DNA of 64,000 nucleotides from Thermocatellispora tengchongensis (GCF_014202315.1 NZ_JACHGN010000001.1:581757-645756), one strand, 5' to 3'; shown: positions 15,325-25,487, numbered from the stretch's first letter. Program-made: numbers and translations. The notes: generated by a model from the sequence alone, not told the origin.

Positions 15325-16340
15325 ATGGAGACGCCGGTGGACAAGCCTGATGTGATCTTCGATCGCGACCGCGAGTGGGCCGTGCTGTCGCGCTTCGTCA
15401 CCGATCCGCGGCCGGGTGCGACGCTGGGCGTGGTCTCCGGGCGGCGCCGCCACGGCAAGACCTTTCTGCTGCACGCGCTGTGCACGGCCATGGGAGGGTT
15501 CTACTTCGGCGCGACCGACGCCACGAGCGTCGAGTCGCTGCGGCGGATCGGCGCCGCGCTCACCGCGTACGGCTCGCCGGGCGCGCCCTGCCGCTTCACG
15601 GACTGGTGCGAGGCCGTGGACGCGCTGCTCGACCTGGGACGGGACCGTCCGGTGCCGGTGGTCATCGACGAGTTCCCGTACCTGGCCAGGGCCGAGCCGG
15701 CATTGCCCGGGATCATCCAGCGGGCGCTGCGCGGAGATCGCTCGCGGACCCGCCTGCTGCCGTGCGGGTCCACGGCCCGGCACCTGCTGGCCGAGGAGCC
15801 CGAACTGCGCGACCCCGGCATGTACCACGCGGTGCTCGCCGCGGTGGCCGAGGGCAACAGCACCCGCAGCGGCATGGCCCGCTACCTGGGGCGGAAGCGG
15901 GCCAGGACCTCGCGTATCCGATCAACGTCCTGGAAGGCGTGGGACTGCTCCGCCGTGACGCGGACGTCTTCCGGGACAACCGGCCTGCCTTCGATCCGGA
16001 TCTCGTGGGCGGTCCCCTTGCACGGGTCGGACACGGCGTCGTTTACGATCTTGCCCGCCGTACCGGGCACGAGATCGACGTCGCCGTGGCAGGGGAAGGG
16101 CCCGAGCCGCCCCTTCTGCTGATCGGCGCGGCCAGGTGGGACGACGTCATGGGGCCGGAGCACCTGGACCGGCTGCGGCGCCTGCGTTCGCTTGTCGCGG
16201 GCGGAGGGAGATATGACACTACCTCGACCCTGCTGGCCTGCTTCAGCGGTGTGGGGTTCAGCGACGAACTGCGGGCCTGCGCTCGGCAGGACCGCGACGT
16301 ACTGCTCGTGGGCCTCGCCGATCTGTACGGCGGACTGTGA
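15325..16340 (+). pseudogene. Degenerate AAA+ ATPase (archaeal ATPase / DUF234-like)
   Basis: It starts FDRDREWAVLSRFV with a degraded P-loop (VVSGRRRHGKTFLL) and Walker B VPVVIDEFPYLA. From memory of the family, three lesions are visible. The sequence jumps from LLPCGSTA to RHLLAEEPELRDPGMYHAVL, missing ~80 residues. A frameshift near 15898-15903 moves the continuation (QDLAYPINVLEGVGLLRRDA) into another frame. PAFDPDLVGGPLARVGHGVV lacks ~60 residues of the C-terminal nuclease-like region. The end (HEIDVAVAGEG to DLYGGL) is intact. The gene is probably non-functional. Confidence 0.7.
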
Positions 16341-16356
16341 TCACAAGCGGCGTTTT

Positions 16357-17592
16357 TCAACGACTGGCCAGGTCGGCGAGTAGGTCTGCGAGGACGAGTT
16401 CCTCTTCGACGCGTACACCTCGGTGGGTCATCGCCTTGGACAGTTCGGGGGCCCAGGGGGTCGGGCGGGGGCGGCCGGTGAGGGGGGCCGAGGAGGGTAC
16501 CGCCTCGTAGGAGGACGCGTCGTAGCGCCAGGGCACGAAGCCGATCCGCTCGTTGACCGCGGTGGCGATGGCGATCCCGCCCCAGTCGAAGTCGCCGTGG
16601 TAGGCGAAGGTGGCGCCGCCGGAGGCGAGGAGGTCCAGCAGGCGCCAGACGGCGGCCGATGGACTGCCGCCGCCGCACACCAGGGGCGGGCAGGCGGGGC
16701 CGAGTTCGTCGGCCGCCGCGGCGATGACGACTGGGTTCTCGCAGATCCTGACCAGGCCGGCGGTGAGCGGGGTCTCGTGGCGGTGGAGCTGGCGCAGGGT
16801 CAGTACGCAGGGCTCGCCTGCCGCCGTGGCGGCGCTGAGCATGCGTCCGGTGGGCGTACGGTCGTCGCCGGGCAGGCCCAGGCACAGGACGAGGGAGGAC
16901 AGGTCGTCGAGGTGGACGCCGACCGCGGCCCACGCGGCGCGGCGCGCGTCGGCGCCGCCTTCGCCCGCGTACGGCAGGCCGGCCAGGGCGCGGGCCGCGG
17001 ACAGGGCCAGCGTGGCCAGCGGGCGTCCCTCGTCCAGGGCGTGCGCGTCCGCGCAGGTCTCGGCGGCCAGGCGGCCGAGCGGCACGCCCCGCGACGGCAG
17101 GCGATCCAGTACGGCGGTCAGCCGGTCGAGCAGGGCGCGGGCGTCCTCGGGATCGGCGGCGAGTCTTCGGACCAGTCCGGTGGCCTCCAGCCAGGAGCGC
17201 CATCCGGCCAGTTCGGGGCGCGCGGTGACGAGGGCGTCGATGCGCGCGAAGGCCCGGGTCCAGGCCGACGCCAGGGCCGCCTTCTCCCCGGCCAGGTCCC
17301 GGATCGGGCCGCGCAGGCGTACGACGGCCTCGGCAAGCCCGCCGGCGGCGACGCCGCTGGACCGCACGATGTGGTCCACATCGCCCAGGGAGACCGACAG
17401 CGACGTGCCCGCTCCCGCCCGGCGGCCGAGCAGCACCTCCACAGCGCGGCGCTGGGCCGGGGTCGCGGCCGTGAGGGTCACCGTTCCGATCAGCGGCTTG
17501 CCCTGTTCCATGCGGCGGCGCGCCCGTTCGACCAGCCAGGCGATCTCCTCGCCGCCCAGCAGCCGCAGCAGCCGGTCGTTCTCCCCGGTCAT
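16357..17592 (-). CDS. jetD: Wadjet type III JetD (TIGR02679, DUF3323/DUF2399)
   Basis: A 411-aa protein, last gene of the jet operon. The ATG at 17592 overlaps the jetC stop as ATGA. The C-terminal DUF2399 region is Toprim-like: ICENPVVIAAAA supplies the conserved glutamate and YHGDFDWGGIAIA the DxD metal site. The N-terminal half is the DUF3323-like region. In Wadjet systems JetD is the nuclease that cleaves plasmid DNA recognised and extruded by JetABC. The length and motifs look intact. Confidence 0.88.
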   Translation of the reverse strand: MTGENDRLLRLLGGEEIAWLVERARRRMEQGKPLIGTVTLTAATPAQRRAVEVLLGRRAGAGTSLSVSLGDVDHIVRSSGVAAGGLAEAVVRLRGPIRDLAGEKAALASAWTRAFARIDALVTARPELAGWRSWLEATGLVRRLAADPEDARALLDRLTAVLDRLPSRGVPLGRLAAETCADAHALDEGRPLATLALSAARALAGLPYAGEGGADARRAAWAAVGVHLDDLSSLVLCLGLPGDDRTPTGRMLSAATAAGEPCVLTLRQLHRHETPLTAGLVRICENPVVIAAAADELGPACPPLVCGGGSPSAAVWRLLDLLASGGATFAYHGDFDWGGIAIATAVNERIGFVPWRYDASSYEAVPSSAPLTGRPRPTPWAPELSKAMTHRGVRVEEELVLADLLADLASR

Positions 17593-20500
17593 GCGAACAG
17601 GCCGTCCTGTGCCACAGGTGGGGCGGCAGCGGGTGTGGGCACCGCGGCGGCCGGGCGCTCGGCCCGGCGGCGTTCGCGTCCGTCCCAGCGCCAGGGCGTC
17701 ACCAGGACCGCGTCGATGCCGTCGCGGCGGGAGAGCTGGCAGATCGCCAGTCCGGGTACCTGCGGGTAGCAGCCCCACTCGCGTTCGCTGGTCATCACCA
17801 CGTCCATGTCGAACGTGGCCAGCAGGCCCAGGCACTTGGCGCGGGAGTCGTCATCGACCCCGGCGAACGCCTCGTCCAGGGCCACCAGCCGGGGCGCGTA
17901 CGGGTTGCCCGCCGACTTGTAGTGGGCCGACGCGGCGGCGAACAGCGGCACCGACGCCGCCAGCACCCGTTCGCCACCGGAGGCGGGCCCGGTCGCGGAC
18001 CGCCACTGCCCGTCCTGGAGCCGCTGGATCGCGAACTCGTGCCAGGCCCGGTAGTCCAGGGCCCTGGTCAGGGCCTCGGTCCAGCCCGCGGCCGGGTTGT
18101 CGGCGTGCTCACGGGCGATCCGTTCCTGGAGGAACGCGCCGACCGCGGACCGGTCGGCGACGGACCAGGCGTCCACGGTCTGCCGGAGCTTGTCCCGGAC
18201 CCGGTCCAGCCCTTCGGGGGCGTTCCTGGCCGGTTTCCAGACCAGGCGCAGGCGCATGCCGGTGGACGTGGGGCGGGACTCCAGCTCGGCGTTCATCTCG
18301 CGGACCTCGGACTCGGCCGCGGCGATCAGTTCGTGCAGCGTCCCGGCGACCTCGTTGAGCAGGTGGTTCTCCAGGACCTCGCGTTCCTTGGCCGACAGCA
18401 GCCTGGCCCGGTGCTCGGTCTCCTCCGCCAGCGCCGCGGCGAGCCCGGGAACGTCCCTGCTGCGCCCCTGGAAGACCACGTCCACGATCATCACGCCCTC
18501 GCGCAGGGTCAGCCCGACGGAGTGGCCGTGCCTGGCCATGGCGTCGGACAGCAGCTTGTGCTCCTCGGCCACTTTCTTCTGGACCCGGTCCCACGGGCCG
18601 TCGCCGTCGTCCACGGCGTCGAGTTCGGCGTTGACCGTCCTGGCCAGGAGTACGGCGGGCGTGGCCGCCCACTCGCCGTCCGTGCCCGGTACCTCCAGGT
18701 CGGCGAGCGCGACGTGGAGCAGGCCCGTGGCGGCGAACGCCTGGAACTCCCCTACGGCGCGGTCGCGTGCGTCGGCCGCCTCCTTGATCTGCTTGCTCAG
18801 AGTCTCGCGTTCACCCTCGGCCTTGCCGCGTTCCGTCAGGGCGTTCTGTTCCCGCCGGCGTGCGGCCCGTTCGGCGTCGTTGCGCTCGCGCAACTCGCGT
18901 TCCACCGCATCGAGCCGGCGGTACAGCTCCTCGACGGCGGCGCCGGCGGTCTCGGCCAGGGCGCGGTAGGTCTCGGCCGCGGTCTCGGCCTCCGCGCGTG
19001 CCGTCGCGGCACGGTCGGCGGCGTCGGCGAGCCGGTCCCTGGCATCCCGGAGATCTTCCTCGGCGTCCTTGACCGCCTCGTACGCATCCCGCCAGGTCCG
19101 CACGGCGGGCCACAGCCGTGCCAGGGCCAGCCGGTAGCCGGCGACCGCGGCCTTGACCTCGCCGAGTGCGGCAGGGTCGGCGGGCAGGCCGACGTCGGTT
19201 GCGAACTCCTCGGCCCGCCGGGTCGCCTCTCGTAGTTCCTCCTGGCGCTCGTGCAGGACGCGGGTCGCGGCGGCGTGCTCGGTGTCCAGCTCGTCGCGCC
19301 GCTTGTACTCGGTGGCGCGCTGGACGTGCGCCTCGCGCAGTGAGGTGTCCGGCGGCAACGCGCGGTGTTCGGCGGCGAGCCGTGCCCGTCGTGCGTCGAG
19401 TTCCGCCCGTCGGGTGTTCAGGCCGTCGATCCGCTCGCGAACCTGGTCCCGTTCCGCGCGCAGCGCAGCAAGCCGGGTACGGCGGGCGGCCTCGCGCGTG
19501 CCCTCGCCGATGTAGCAGGCATCCGGTTTCCGCCAGGAGCCGGTGAGCACGCCGTTCGCCCACCGGCCGTCCACGGTCACCCACGCGCGGCGGCCGGCGC
19601 CCGGTCCGAGGCCGATCCCCTCGATGACGGCCTGGACGGCGGCGTCGGGCAGCGCGGCGGCCTGCTGATCGGCGCGGTCCACCGCCGGGCGCAGGACGGC
19701 GGTGCAGGACGTTCCGGCGGCAGGTGCGCCGGCCACGATGATGCTGTCCTCCTCGGCCAGCAGCCGTCCGTCGGGCGTCACCCAGGAGTCCAGGATGCCC
19801 GCGGCCTCCAGCGCGGCCTCAAGCCCTGCCCGCTGGTCGGGCGGCAGCGCGTCGGCGAAGTCCACCACCTTCCACAGGGGAGCGCCGGGACGGCCGAGAC
19901 GGGCGGCGGGGTCGCGGGTGTGCGGTGCCGGCGGTGCGTCGTGGCCGCCCGCCTCCAGCCGGGAGATCTCCTCCGACAGCGTCGTGGCGGTCTGATGTGC
20001 CACCCGCAGTTCGGCGTCCACCTCGGCGCCCAGGCGGCCGAGCGCGTCAACGGCCGCCCTGGCCGCGTCGTCCACCGCCGCCGCGGCCGGGTTGGGGCCC
20101 TCGGCCGAGACCGCCCAGGACTCCAGCGCCGCGACGACCGCGTCCGGATCGTCCAGCCGCAGCTCGGTCAGGCCCGCAAGATAGAGACTGTAGTCGCGCA
20201 CGAGCCCCGCGACGGCCTCGCCCACCGCCTCCTCCGCGCCGGCGATGCGGTCGGCGGCGGCCTGGAGCTCCCTGGTCAGCCGGTCCACCTCCGCCCGTGC
20301 GGAGGACACCCGGTCCTGAGCGCGTCGCGTGTCGCCGATCAGCCGTTCCAGCTCCCCGACGGCCCGCTCCTGGCGGTCGGCCAGGGACTCGGTCGTGCGC
20401 TGGGCCTGGACGGGATCGGCCTGCTCCGCCACAGTGAGGTGATCGCGCTCGCACCGCGCCGCCCGCGCGGCGGAGACGGCCAGCTTCTTGGCCTCGTCCA

Positions 20501-21674
20501 GGCCGCGAGCCGCGATGTCGGCCTTGCCGCGTGCCGTCGCGGTTCGCCGCTCGTGGCGCTGCGCCTGACCGGCCAGGTGGTCGCGATCCCGCTCGCAGCG
20601 GCCCGCGTGGTCGCTCAGCCGCTTGGCCTCCTGGCCGGTCTGCTTGAGCCGTTCCGCGTCGCGCATCTCCGGGCTGCGCCGGAGGGCGTCGCGGCGCGCC
20701 TCCAGCACGGTTCGCCGTGCCTCCAGCTCGTCCAGCGCCTGCTGGGCCGCCTCCACCTCAGCCCGGGCCGCGGCGTGGCGGCCGTCGGCCTCGCCCAGGT
20801 CGCGGCCCAGGTGCTCGTACCGGCTGTGCGCCAGGCGGAGGACGGCGGCCTTGCGCTTGGCCGCTATGGCCGCGTAGCGCCGGTAGTGGACGAGGAAGTC
20901 GCCCGCGGCCCGCTGCGCCTCCTGCAGCCCGCGCAGCGCGTCGCGTTCCTCGTCCAGACCGCGGAAGGCGTCGGCGACCGTGGCGATCAGAGCAGGGCTG
21001 AGCGGCGGCAGCGCCTCGGTCAGGGCGCGGGACAGCAGCTTCTCGTCCGGCTTCTTGGAAAGCTGGGGCTGGCGCAGTTGGATGAGCAGGTTCACCAGCG
21101 CCTCGTAGCGGTGCTCGCCGAGCCCGAACAGCGCCTCGTCCACGGCTCTGCGGTAGTCGGCGGCCCGGTCGTAGACCATGCCCTGGCCCTCCACGGCCTC
21201 GCGCAGCTTCTCCCGGGTGAGCACCACGCCAGTGGCGGAGACCAGGTCGAGCCCCGCGCCGATGCGCTGCGGGGTCAGGAAGAACCAGTGCCGGACGATG
21301 CCGCGGTCCTTGACCGCTTTCAGTCCGCAGCCGATCGTGCGGAACTCCTCGGTGCCGTCCGGAGCCCGGCGGCCGAACTCCATCCACGTGTAGCCCAGCC
21401 GCTCGGGATGCGGGTGCTTGCCGCCCAGCAGGAGGTTCCACTCCATCCGCTTCTGCCGGTCGCCGTCGGGCTCCACCCGGTGCGGCGCGAGCTCGCCGTC
21501 GAGCAGGAACGGCAGCGTCAGGGCCAGGACCTTGGACTTCCCGGTGCCGTTGTTGCCGCGCAGCAGCAGACGGCCGTCGTGGAAGTGGAACTCCTCCACG
21601 TCGTAGTAGAACATGTCGACGAGCCCGGCACGCAACGGCTTCCAGCGCTCGGAGGTGGGGGAAGGCGGCATCAC
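17589..21674 (-). CDS. jetC: Wadjet type III JetC (TIGR02680, MukB-like SMC ATPase)
   Basis: A 1361-aa SMC-family ATPase. Walker A GNNGTGKS is at residues 40-47. A very long coiled coil (~270-1150) carries a central hinge-like region (around 550-690, FADALPPDQRAGLEAALEAAG). The signature SGGER and Walker B RLVALDEAFAGVD are near the C-terminus, followed by a D-loop and VVMTSERE. The GTG at 21674 overlaps the jetB stop as GTGA. JetC is expected to dimerise and extrude DNA loops to sense small circular DNA. Confidence 0.92.
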   Translation of the reverse strand: MMPPSPTSERWKPLRAGLVDMFYYDVEEFHFHDGRLLLRGNNGTGKSKVLALTLPFLLDGELAPHRVEPDGDRQKRMEWNLLLGGKHPHPERLGYTWMEFGRRAPDGTEEFRTIGCGLKAVKDRGIVRHWFFLTPQRIGAGLDLVSATGVVLTREKLREAVEGQGMVYDRAADYRRAVDEALFGLGEHRYEALVNLLIQLRQPQLSKKPDEKLLSRALTEALPPLSPALIATVADAFRGLDEERDALRGLQEAQRAAGDFLVHYRRYAAIAAKRKAAVLRLAHSRYEHLGRDLGEADGRHAAARAEVEAAQQALDELEARRTVLEARRDALRRSPEMRDAERLKQTGQEAKRLSDHAGRCERDRDHLAGQAQRHERRTATARGKADIAARGLDEAKKLAVSAARAARCERDHLTVAEQADPVQAQRTTESLADRQERAVGELERLIGDTRRAQDRVSSARAEVDRLTRELQAAADRIAGAEEAVGEAVAGLVRDYSLYLAGLTELRLDDPDAVVAALESWAVSAEGPNPAAAAVDDAARAAVDALGRLGAEVDAELRVAHQTATTLSEEISRLEAGGHDAPPAPHTRDPAARLGRPGAPLWKVVDFADALPPDQRAGLEAALEAAGILDSWVTPDGRLLAEEDSIIVAGAPAAGTSCTAVLRPAVDRADQQAAALPDAAVQAVIEGIGLGPGAGRRAWVTVDGRWANGVLTGSWRKPDACYIGEGTREAARRTRLAALRAERDQVRERIDGLNTRRAELDARRARLAAEHRALPPDTSLREAHVQRATEYKRRDELDTEHAAATRVLHERQEELREATRRAEEFATDVGLPADPAALGEVKAAVAGYRLALARLWPAVRTWRDAYEAVKDAEEDLRDARDRLADAADRAATARAEAETAAETYRALAETAGAAVEELYRRLDAVERELRERNDAERAARRREQNALTERGKAEGERETLSKQIKEAADARDRAVGEFQAFAATGLLHVALADLEVPGTDGEWAATPAVLLARTVNAELDAVDDGDGPWDRVQKKVAEEHKLLSDAMARHGHSVGLTLREGVMIVDVVFQGRSRDVPGLAAALAEETEHRARLLSAKEREVLENHLLNEVAGTLHELIAAAESEVREMNAELESRPTSTGMRLRLVWKPARNAPEGLDRVRDKLRQTVDAWSVADRSAVGAFLQERIAREHADNPAAGWTEALTRALDYRAWHEFAIQRLQDGQWRSATGPASGGERVLAASVPLFAAASAHYKSAGNPYAPRLVALDEAFAGVDDDSRAKCLGLLATFDMDVVMTSEREWGCYPQVPGLAICQLSRRDGIDAVLVTPWRWDGRERRRAERPAAAVPTPAAAPPVAQDGLFA

Positions 21675-22822
21675 TGTCCCTTGATGACGGGTTCGTCCAG
21701 CGTGTAACGGGCGATGGCGGGAAGTCCCACGGCCGACCCGCCCGTGAGGCGGACCAGCCGCAGTGCGGTGAGCTTGGCCAGCGCCGTGGCCAGCAGGCCG
21801 TCTTCGGCGCCCGGCTCGGTCACGCCCTTGCGCCAGAAGGCGGCATGGTCGCGGGCGGCCTGCCGGACGAACGCCTTCAGCTCCTCCAGCGTGGCCTCCC
21901 CGCGGGCCGCGAGGTGCTCGGCGACCAGCAGTGTGACGTGGCCGTCGGTACGCTGCTCCGGCATGCGCACGTCGGTCAGCTCGTCGTCGGGGTCCACCAT
22001 CGCGATGCCCTCGGCCCGTATCTCGGCCACCAGCCCGGTGGCCTCCTCTATCCGCCGCACGACGGCGTGCCGCTGCGAGGTCAGGTAGGCGCGCTCGGCG
22101 TCGTCGAGGTCGGCGAAGTACACCACCGGGTCCTCCAGCAGCTTGCGGGTGAGCCTGCGCCGCAGCGCCTGGTTGCGCAGGTCGTCGGTGTCGGCGATCG
22201 GCTCCGCCGTCAGCTCGGCGAGCCGTTCCTCGAACGATCCTGCCGTGATCGTGGAGGGGCCCCTGGTACCGGTGAGCAGCGCGGCCAGGACCGGCCTGCG
22301 CACGTCGTACAGCACGTCGCCGGTCGCGCTGAGATAGGCGTCCTCGTCACCGGCGACCCTGCGCAGCACGCCCCAGTCGAGCAGCGTGCGCACCACGGCC
22401 ACGAGGTCGGCCCGCTCGGCCCGGCTGCCGAGGGTGAAGTCGAAGTCCAGCTCCGGCTCGGCCGCGGCCGACAGCACCTCCTCGGCCAGCCGGCCGAGCG
22501 TGGTCTGGGCGTCGGCGCGTTCGAGCACGGCCAGCGCCAGGCAGAGCAGCACGTAGCGGTGTCTGCCGTACGGCTCTCCGGCCCGGCCGCGAGCGGGATG
22601 GGTCGCGTCGCGGGTGTCGGAGGCGGTCTTGAACAGCCGGGCCGTGCCGGAGTCCACCATCAGCCGCCAGCCGGTCTCGCGGGTGAGCCAGTGGCGCAGC
22701 TCGGTCTGGTGACGGCGGACCAGCACCAGTCTCTCCGCGTCGTGCTCGTCGGTCAGCAAGGGCTTGGCCAGCAGCGCGCGCAGGGCGGTCCGCCGTTGGG
22801 CCCGCTCTTCCTCGGGCGTCAC
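21671..22822 (-). CDS. jetB: Wadjet type III JetB (TIGR02678, DUF2398, MukE-like)
   Basis: A 383-aa protein from the GTG at 22822, which overlaps the jetA stop as GTGA; upstream in-frame codons belong to the jetA shadow. It carries the DUF2398 features: LRHWLTRETGWRLMVDSGTARLFK, then YVLLCLALAVLERADAQTTLGRLAEEV, and winged-helix segments. It corresponds to the MukE-like KITE subunit that binds the kleisin JetA. Confidence 0.88.
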   Translation of the reverse strand: MTPEEERAQRRTALRALLAKPLLTDEHDAERLVLVRRHQTELRHWLTRETGWRLMVDSGTARLFKTASDTRDATHPARGRAGEPYGRHRYVLLCLALAVLERADAQTTLGRLAEEVLSAAAEPELDFDFTLGSRAERADLVAVVRTLLDWGVLRRVAGDEDAYLSATGDVLYDVRRPVLAALLTGTRGPSTITAGSFEERLAELTAEPIADTDDLRNQALRRRLTRKLLEDPVVYFADLDDAERAYLTSQRHAVVRRIEEATGLVAEIRAEGIAMVDPDDELTDVRMPEQRTDGHVTLLVAEHLAARGEATLEELKAFVRQAARDHAAFWRKGVTEPGAEDGLLATALAKLTALRLVRLTGGSAVGLPAIARYTLDEPVIKGQ

Positions 22823-24351
22823 GGGGCCGCCATCAGGTCGGTGATCTCTATCGTGTGCTCCGGCCCGGTGAGCACGCCGTCGTGGGTGTGGATCTCGGCC
22901 TCGCCGCCGCCGGGGACGAGGACCAGGCGCACCTCCATCGAGCCGTCGGCGGTCACCGTCTTCACCTCGGTCTCGCCCGGCCGCCGGGCGGCCAGCGCGT
23001 CGCCGAGCAGGCCCAGGAACAGGCGGAACGCCCGCGTGTCGAGCACGTCCAGCTCCGAGAGCAGGACCGAGCCGTCGGTGCGGAGCGCCGCGCGTGCCGC
23101 GGCCGTCTCGGCCGCCTCGCGCTCGGCCTGCTCCAGCAGCAGCGCGCGGGCCCGGCTGCGATCGGCCACCCGGTTGGGCTTGCCCCGCCGCTCGTAGGAG
23201 CCGGTACGGCGAAGCTGAGGCGAGATCCTGATCGGCGGGGCCTCCCGCCAGGGAATCCCCGCCGGAACCTCCTGCCACTCCGCCAAGGTGGCGGGCGTGA
23301 CCGTCAGGTGCCGGGCGGGGGTCAGCCCGAACGCCGCCCGCCACAGCCGGTGCGTCGCCTCCTCGTCCGGAGCCTCGGCGAACCAGCGGGCCAGGGCGCG
23401 GAAGTCGGCCGACCGGTCCGATCGGCCGGACCGCCGCTCGTTGAGCAGGCCGACCGTGTCGACGAGCTGCTTGATCGCGGTGATCGCCGCCTGCCGCAGC
23501 AGCCGCGCCTGCGACGGACGCTCCACGCCGGTGGAGACGAACCAGTCCTGAAGGCCGCGCCAGCGATTCAGCCAGGACTCGAACGCGCTCTTCTCGGCTC
23601 TGGCGTACGCCTCCGCGGCGTCCTCCTCGTCGGGCACCGCGTCGGCCGCCTCCCGGCGCGCGGCCAGCCTCAGCAGGTCCTCGTGTCCGCACACCTGCAG
23701 CTCGCCAAGCAGGGTGGCGATCTGCGCGCCGGAGTTGGCCAGGTCGGCGATGAAGCGGTTGATGTAGTCGATCAGCCGCTCCTTGTAGGCGATGAACGCC
23801 TCCACGTCACCGTCGGAGAAGTCGATCGCGCGGCGCAGCGAGGCCATGAATGCCTGGGCGTTGTCGGCGAGCGAGGAGAACCGCTCGGTCAGGGAGAGCA
23901 GCAGCAGGTGGACCCGGGCCGGGTCGGGATCGGACTCCCGGGCCAGGACGGCCAGCGACTCCAACTGCTCGGCGATGTCGCCCAGCGCCACGGACTGCAA
24001 CGCCCCGCGCCGCCCGATCGCCTCCTCGTAGAAGGCGATCGCCTGCTCGGCCGCCTGCCCCGCCGGGGTGAGCTGGAACAGATACCGCTTGCGGTGGAAG
24101 TCCTCAACGGACGTCACTCTGCCGGTATCGGCGTCGGCCCGTAAATTGCCCCATTCTCGAAGCCGGTCCAGGGCTTGCGCGAGTGAGTCGTCATTGTCCC
24201 GGCGCAACTCGGCCGCCACGTCCTCCGGCCGCAGGTGCACGATGAAACGCTCCTTCGCCCGCGCGAAGGCGCGCAGGATCGCCCGGTACAAGGCGGCATT
24301 GGGCGCGCTCAGGTGCGCGAAAGGCTGGTGCTCCTGAGACGGGGACGTCAT
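22819..24351 (-). CDS. jetA: Wadjet type III JetA (TIGR02677, DUF2397, MukF-like kleisin)
   Basis: A 510-aa protein, first gene of the jet operon, from the ATG at 24351; a 35-codon in-frame extension upstream is possible. The N-terminal winged helix (NAALYRAILRAFARAKERFIVHLRPEDVAAEL) and the helical middle (FMASLRRAIDFSDGDVEAFIAYKERLIDYINRFI) match DUF2397. It is the kleisin that bridges the JetC heads. The four genes run jetA-B-C-D with 4-bp overlaps at each junction, so subunit ratios are set by translational coupling. Confidence 0.88.
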   Translation of the reverse strand: MTSPSQEHQPFAHLSAPNAALYRAILRAFARAKERFIVHLRPEDVAAELRRDNDDSLAQALDRLREWGNLRADADTGRVTSVEDFHRKRYLFQLTPAGQAAEQAIAFYEEAIGRRGALQSVALGDIAEQLESLAVLARESDPDPARVHLLLLSLTERFSSLADNAQAFMASLRRAIDFSDGDVEAFIAYKERLIDYINRFIADLANSGAQIATLLGELQVCGHEDLLRLAARREAADAVPDEEDAAEAYARAEKSAFESWLNRWRGLQDWFVSTGVERPSQARLLRQAAITAIKQLVDTVGLLNERRSGRSDRSADFRALARWFAEAPDEEATHRLWRAAFGLTPARHLTVTPATLAEWQEVPAGIPWREAPPIRISPQLRRTGSYERRGKPNRVADRSRARALLLEQAEREAAETAAARAALRTDGSVLLSELDVLDTRAFRLFLGLLGDALAARRPGETEVKTVTADGSMEVRLVLVPGGGEAEIHTHDGVLTGPEHTIEITDLMAAP

Positions 24352-24489
24352 ACCGATAGTTTCCACGTTCAACAGGAGCACGGTGCGCGATATCCAGATG
24401 AGGTCATCGGGGACGACGCGAATCTCCCCATGTGGCCACTTTCTCCATGTGGCCACGCCTCGCCCCTCGCGGTGCGGCGAGGGCCTGGT

Positions 24490-25443
24490 TCAGGTGTCGC
24501 CGGTTCTGGCGAGAGCGGGCTCCTGGCGGTCCGGGGCGGGCCTGCGGCGGCCTTCGGTGGAGACGACGAGGGCGACGCCGATGACGATGATCAGGCCGGC
24601 GGCGGCCATCTGGGCGGTCACCTGCTCGTTGACGATCAGGGCGCCGAGGATCACCGCCACCACCGGGTTGACGTAGGCGTAGGTGGAGACCAGCGAGATC
24701 GGGGCGTTGCCGAGCAGCCAGATGTAGGACGTGAAGCCGATCAGGGAGCCGACCAGGATCATGTACGCCAGGGCCAGCCAGGAGCGGGTGGTGACGTCCT
24801 CGACGATCAGGCGTTCGCCGGCGGCGAGGCCGATCGCGGTCATGGTCACGCCGCCGACCAGCATCTCGATGGTGCTGGCGGTGAACGGGTTCTCGGGCAT
24901 CGGGAGTTTGCCGGACAGCCAGGAGCCGAGCGACCAGGACACTGACGCCAGCAGGATCGTGACGATGCCGGTCGTGGAGGAATCGCCGGTGCCGCCGGTG
25001 AGCGAGAGGGCGGCCACGCCGGCGAAGCCGACGAGGACGCCGGTGAGGGTGAGCAGGCGCGGACGGTCGCGGGCGGCGATGCGGAAGATCACCAGCCACA
25101 GGGGCACCGAGGCGACCAGGAGTGCGGCCAGGCCGCTGGAGATGTGCTGCTCGGCGACCGCGACCATGCCGTTGCCGCCGGTGAGCAGCAGGACGCCGAC
25201 CAGGGCCGCGCTCGCGACCTGCTTGCCGGTGACGCGGAAGGCGGCGGGGCCGCGGCGGAGGAGGAGGACGAGGCCCAGCACCAGGCCCGCCGCGAGGAAC
25301 CGCATCGCGCCGCTGATGAGCGGCGGCATCGACTCGATCATGATGCGGATGCCGAGGTAGGTCGAGCCCCACACGATGTAGACGGTGATGAGCGCGCCCC
25401 AGATCAGGGCGCCCTTCCGGCGGTCAGCATCGTCGAAGCCCAT
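24490..25443 (-). CDS. EamA/DMT family transporter
   Basis: A 317-aa polytopic membrane protein with ten predicted helices and two EamA repeats (about 13-148 and 162-300). Typical elements are IVWGSTYLGIRIMIESMPPLISGAMRFLAAG and, at the end of the second repeat, APISLVSTYAYVNPVVAVILG. It resembles YedA-type drug/metabolite exporters. The substrate is unknown. The upstream region carries four copies of a TTTCGGATCTTGTGTCGG-like element. Confidence 0.88.
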   Translation of the reverse strand: MGFDDADRRKGALIWGALITVYIVWGSTYLGIRIMIESMPPLISGAMRFLAAGLVLGLVLLLRRGPAAFRVTGKQVASAALVGVLLLTGGNGMVAVAEQHISSGLAALLVASVPLWLVIFRIAARDRPRLLTLTGVLVGFAGVAALSLTGGTGDSSTTGIVTILLASVSWSLGSWLSGKLPMPENPFTASTIEMLVGGVTMTAIGLAAGERLIVEDVTTRSWLALAYMILVGSLIGFTSYIWLLGNAPISLVSTYAYVNPVVAVILGALIVNEQVTAQMAAAGLIIVIGVALVVSTEGRRRPAPDRQEPALARTGDT

Positions 25444-25487
25444 AGGTCATTACCTTAGCCCCTGTGGATGTCGGGCGAAGTGGCGCC

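Noticed and set aside
19365-21707. A 780-codon plus-strand ORF
   Set aside because: Antisense to jetC, without motifs or a ribosome binding site; jetC has all SMC motifs.
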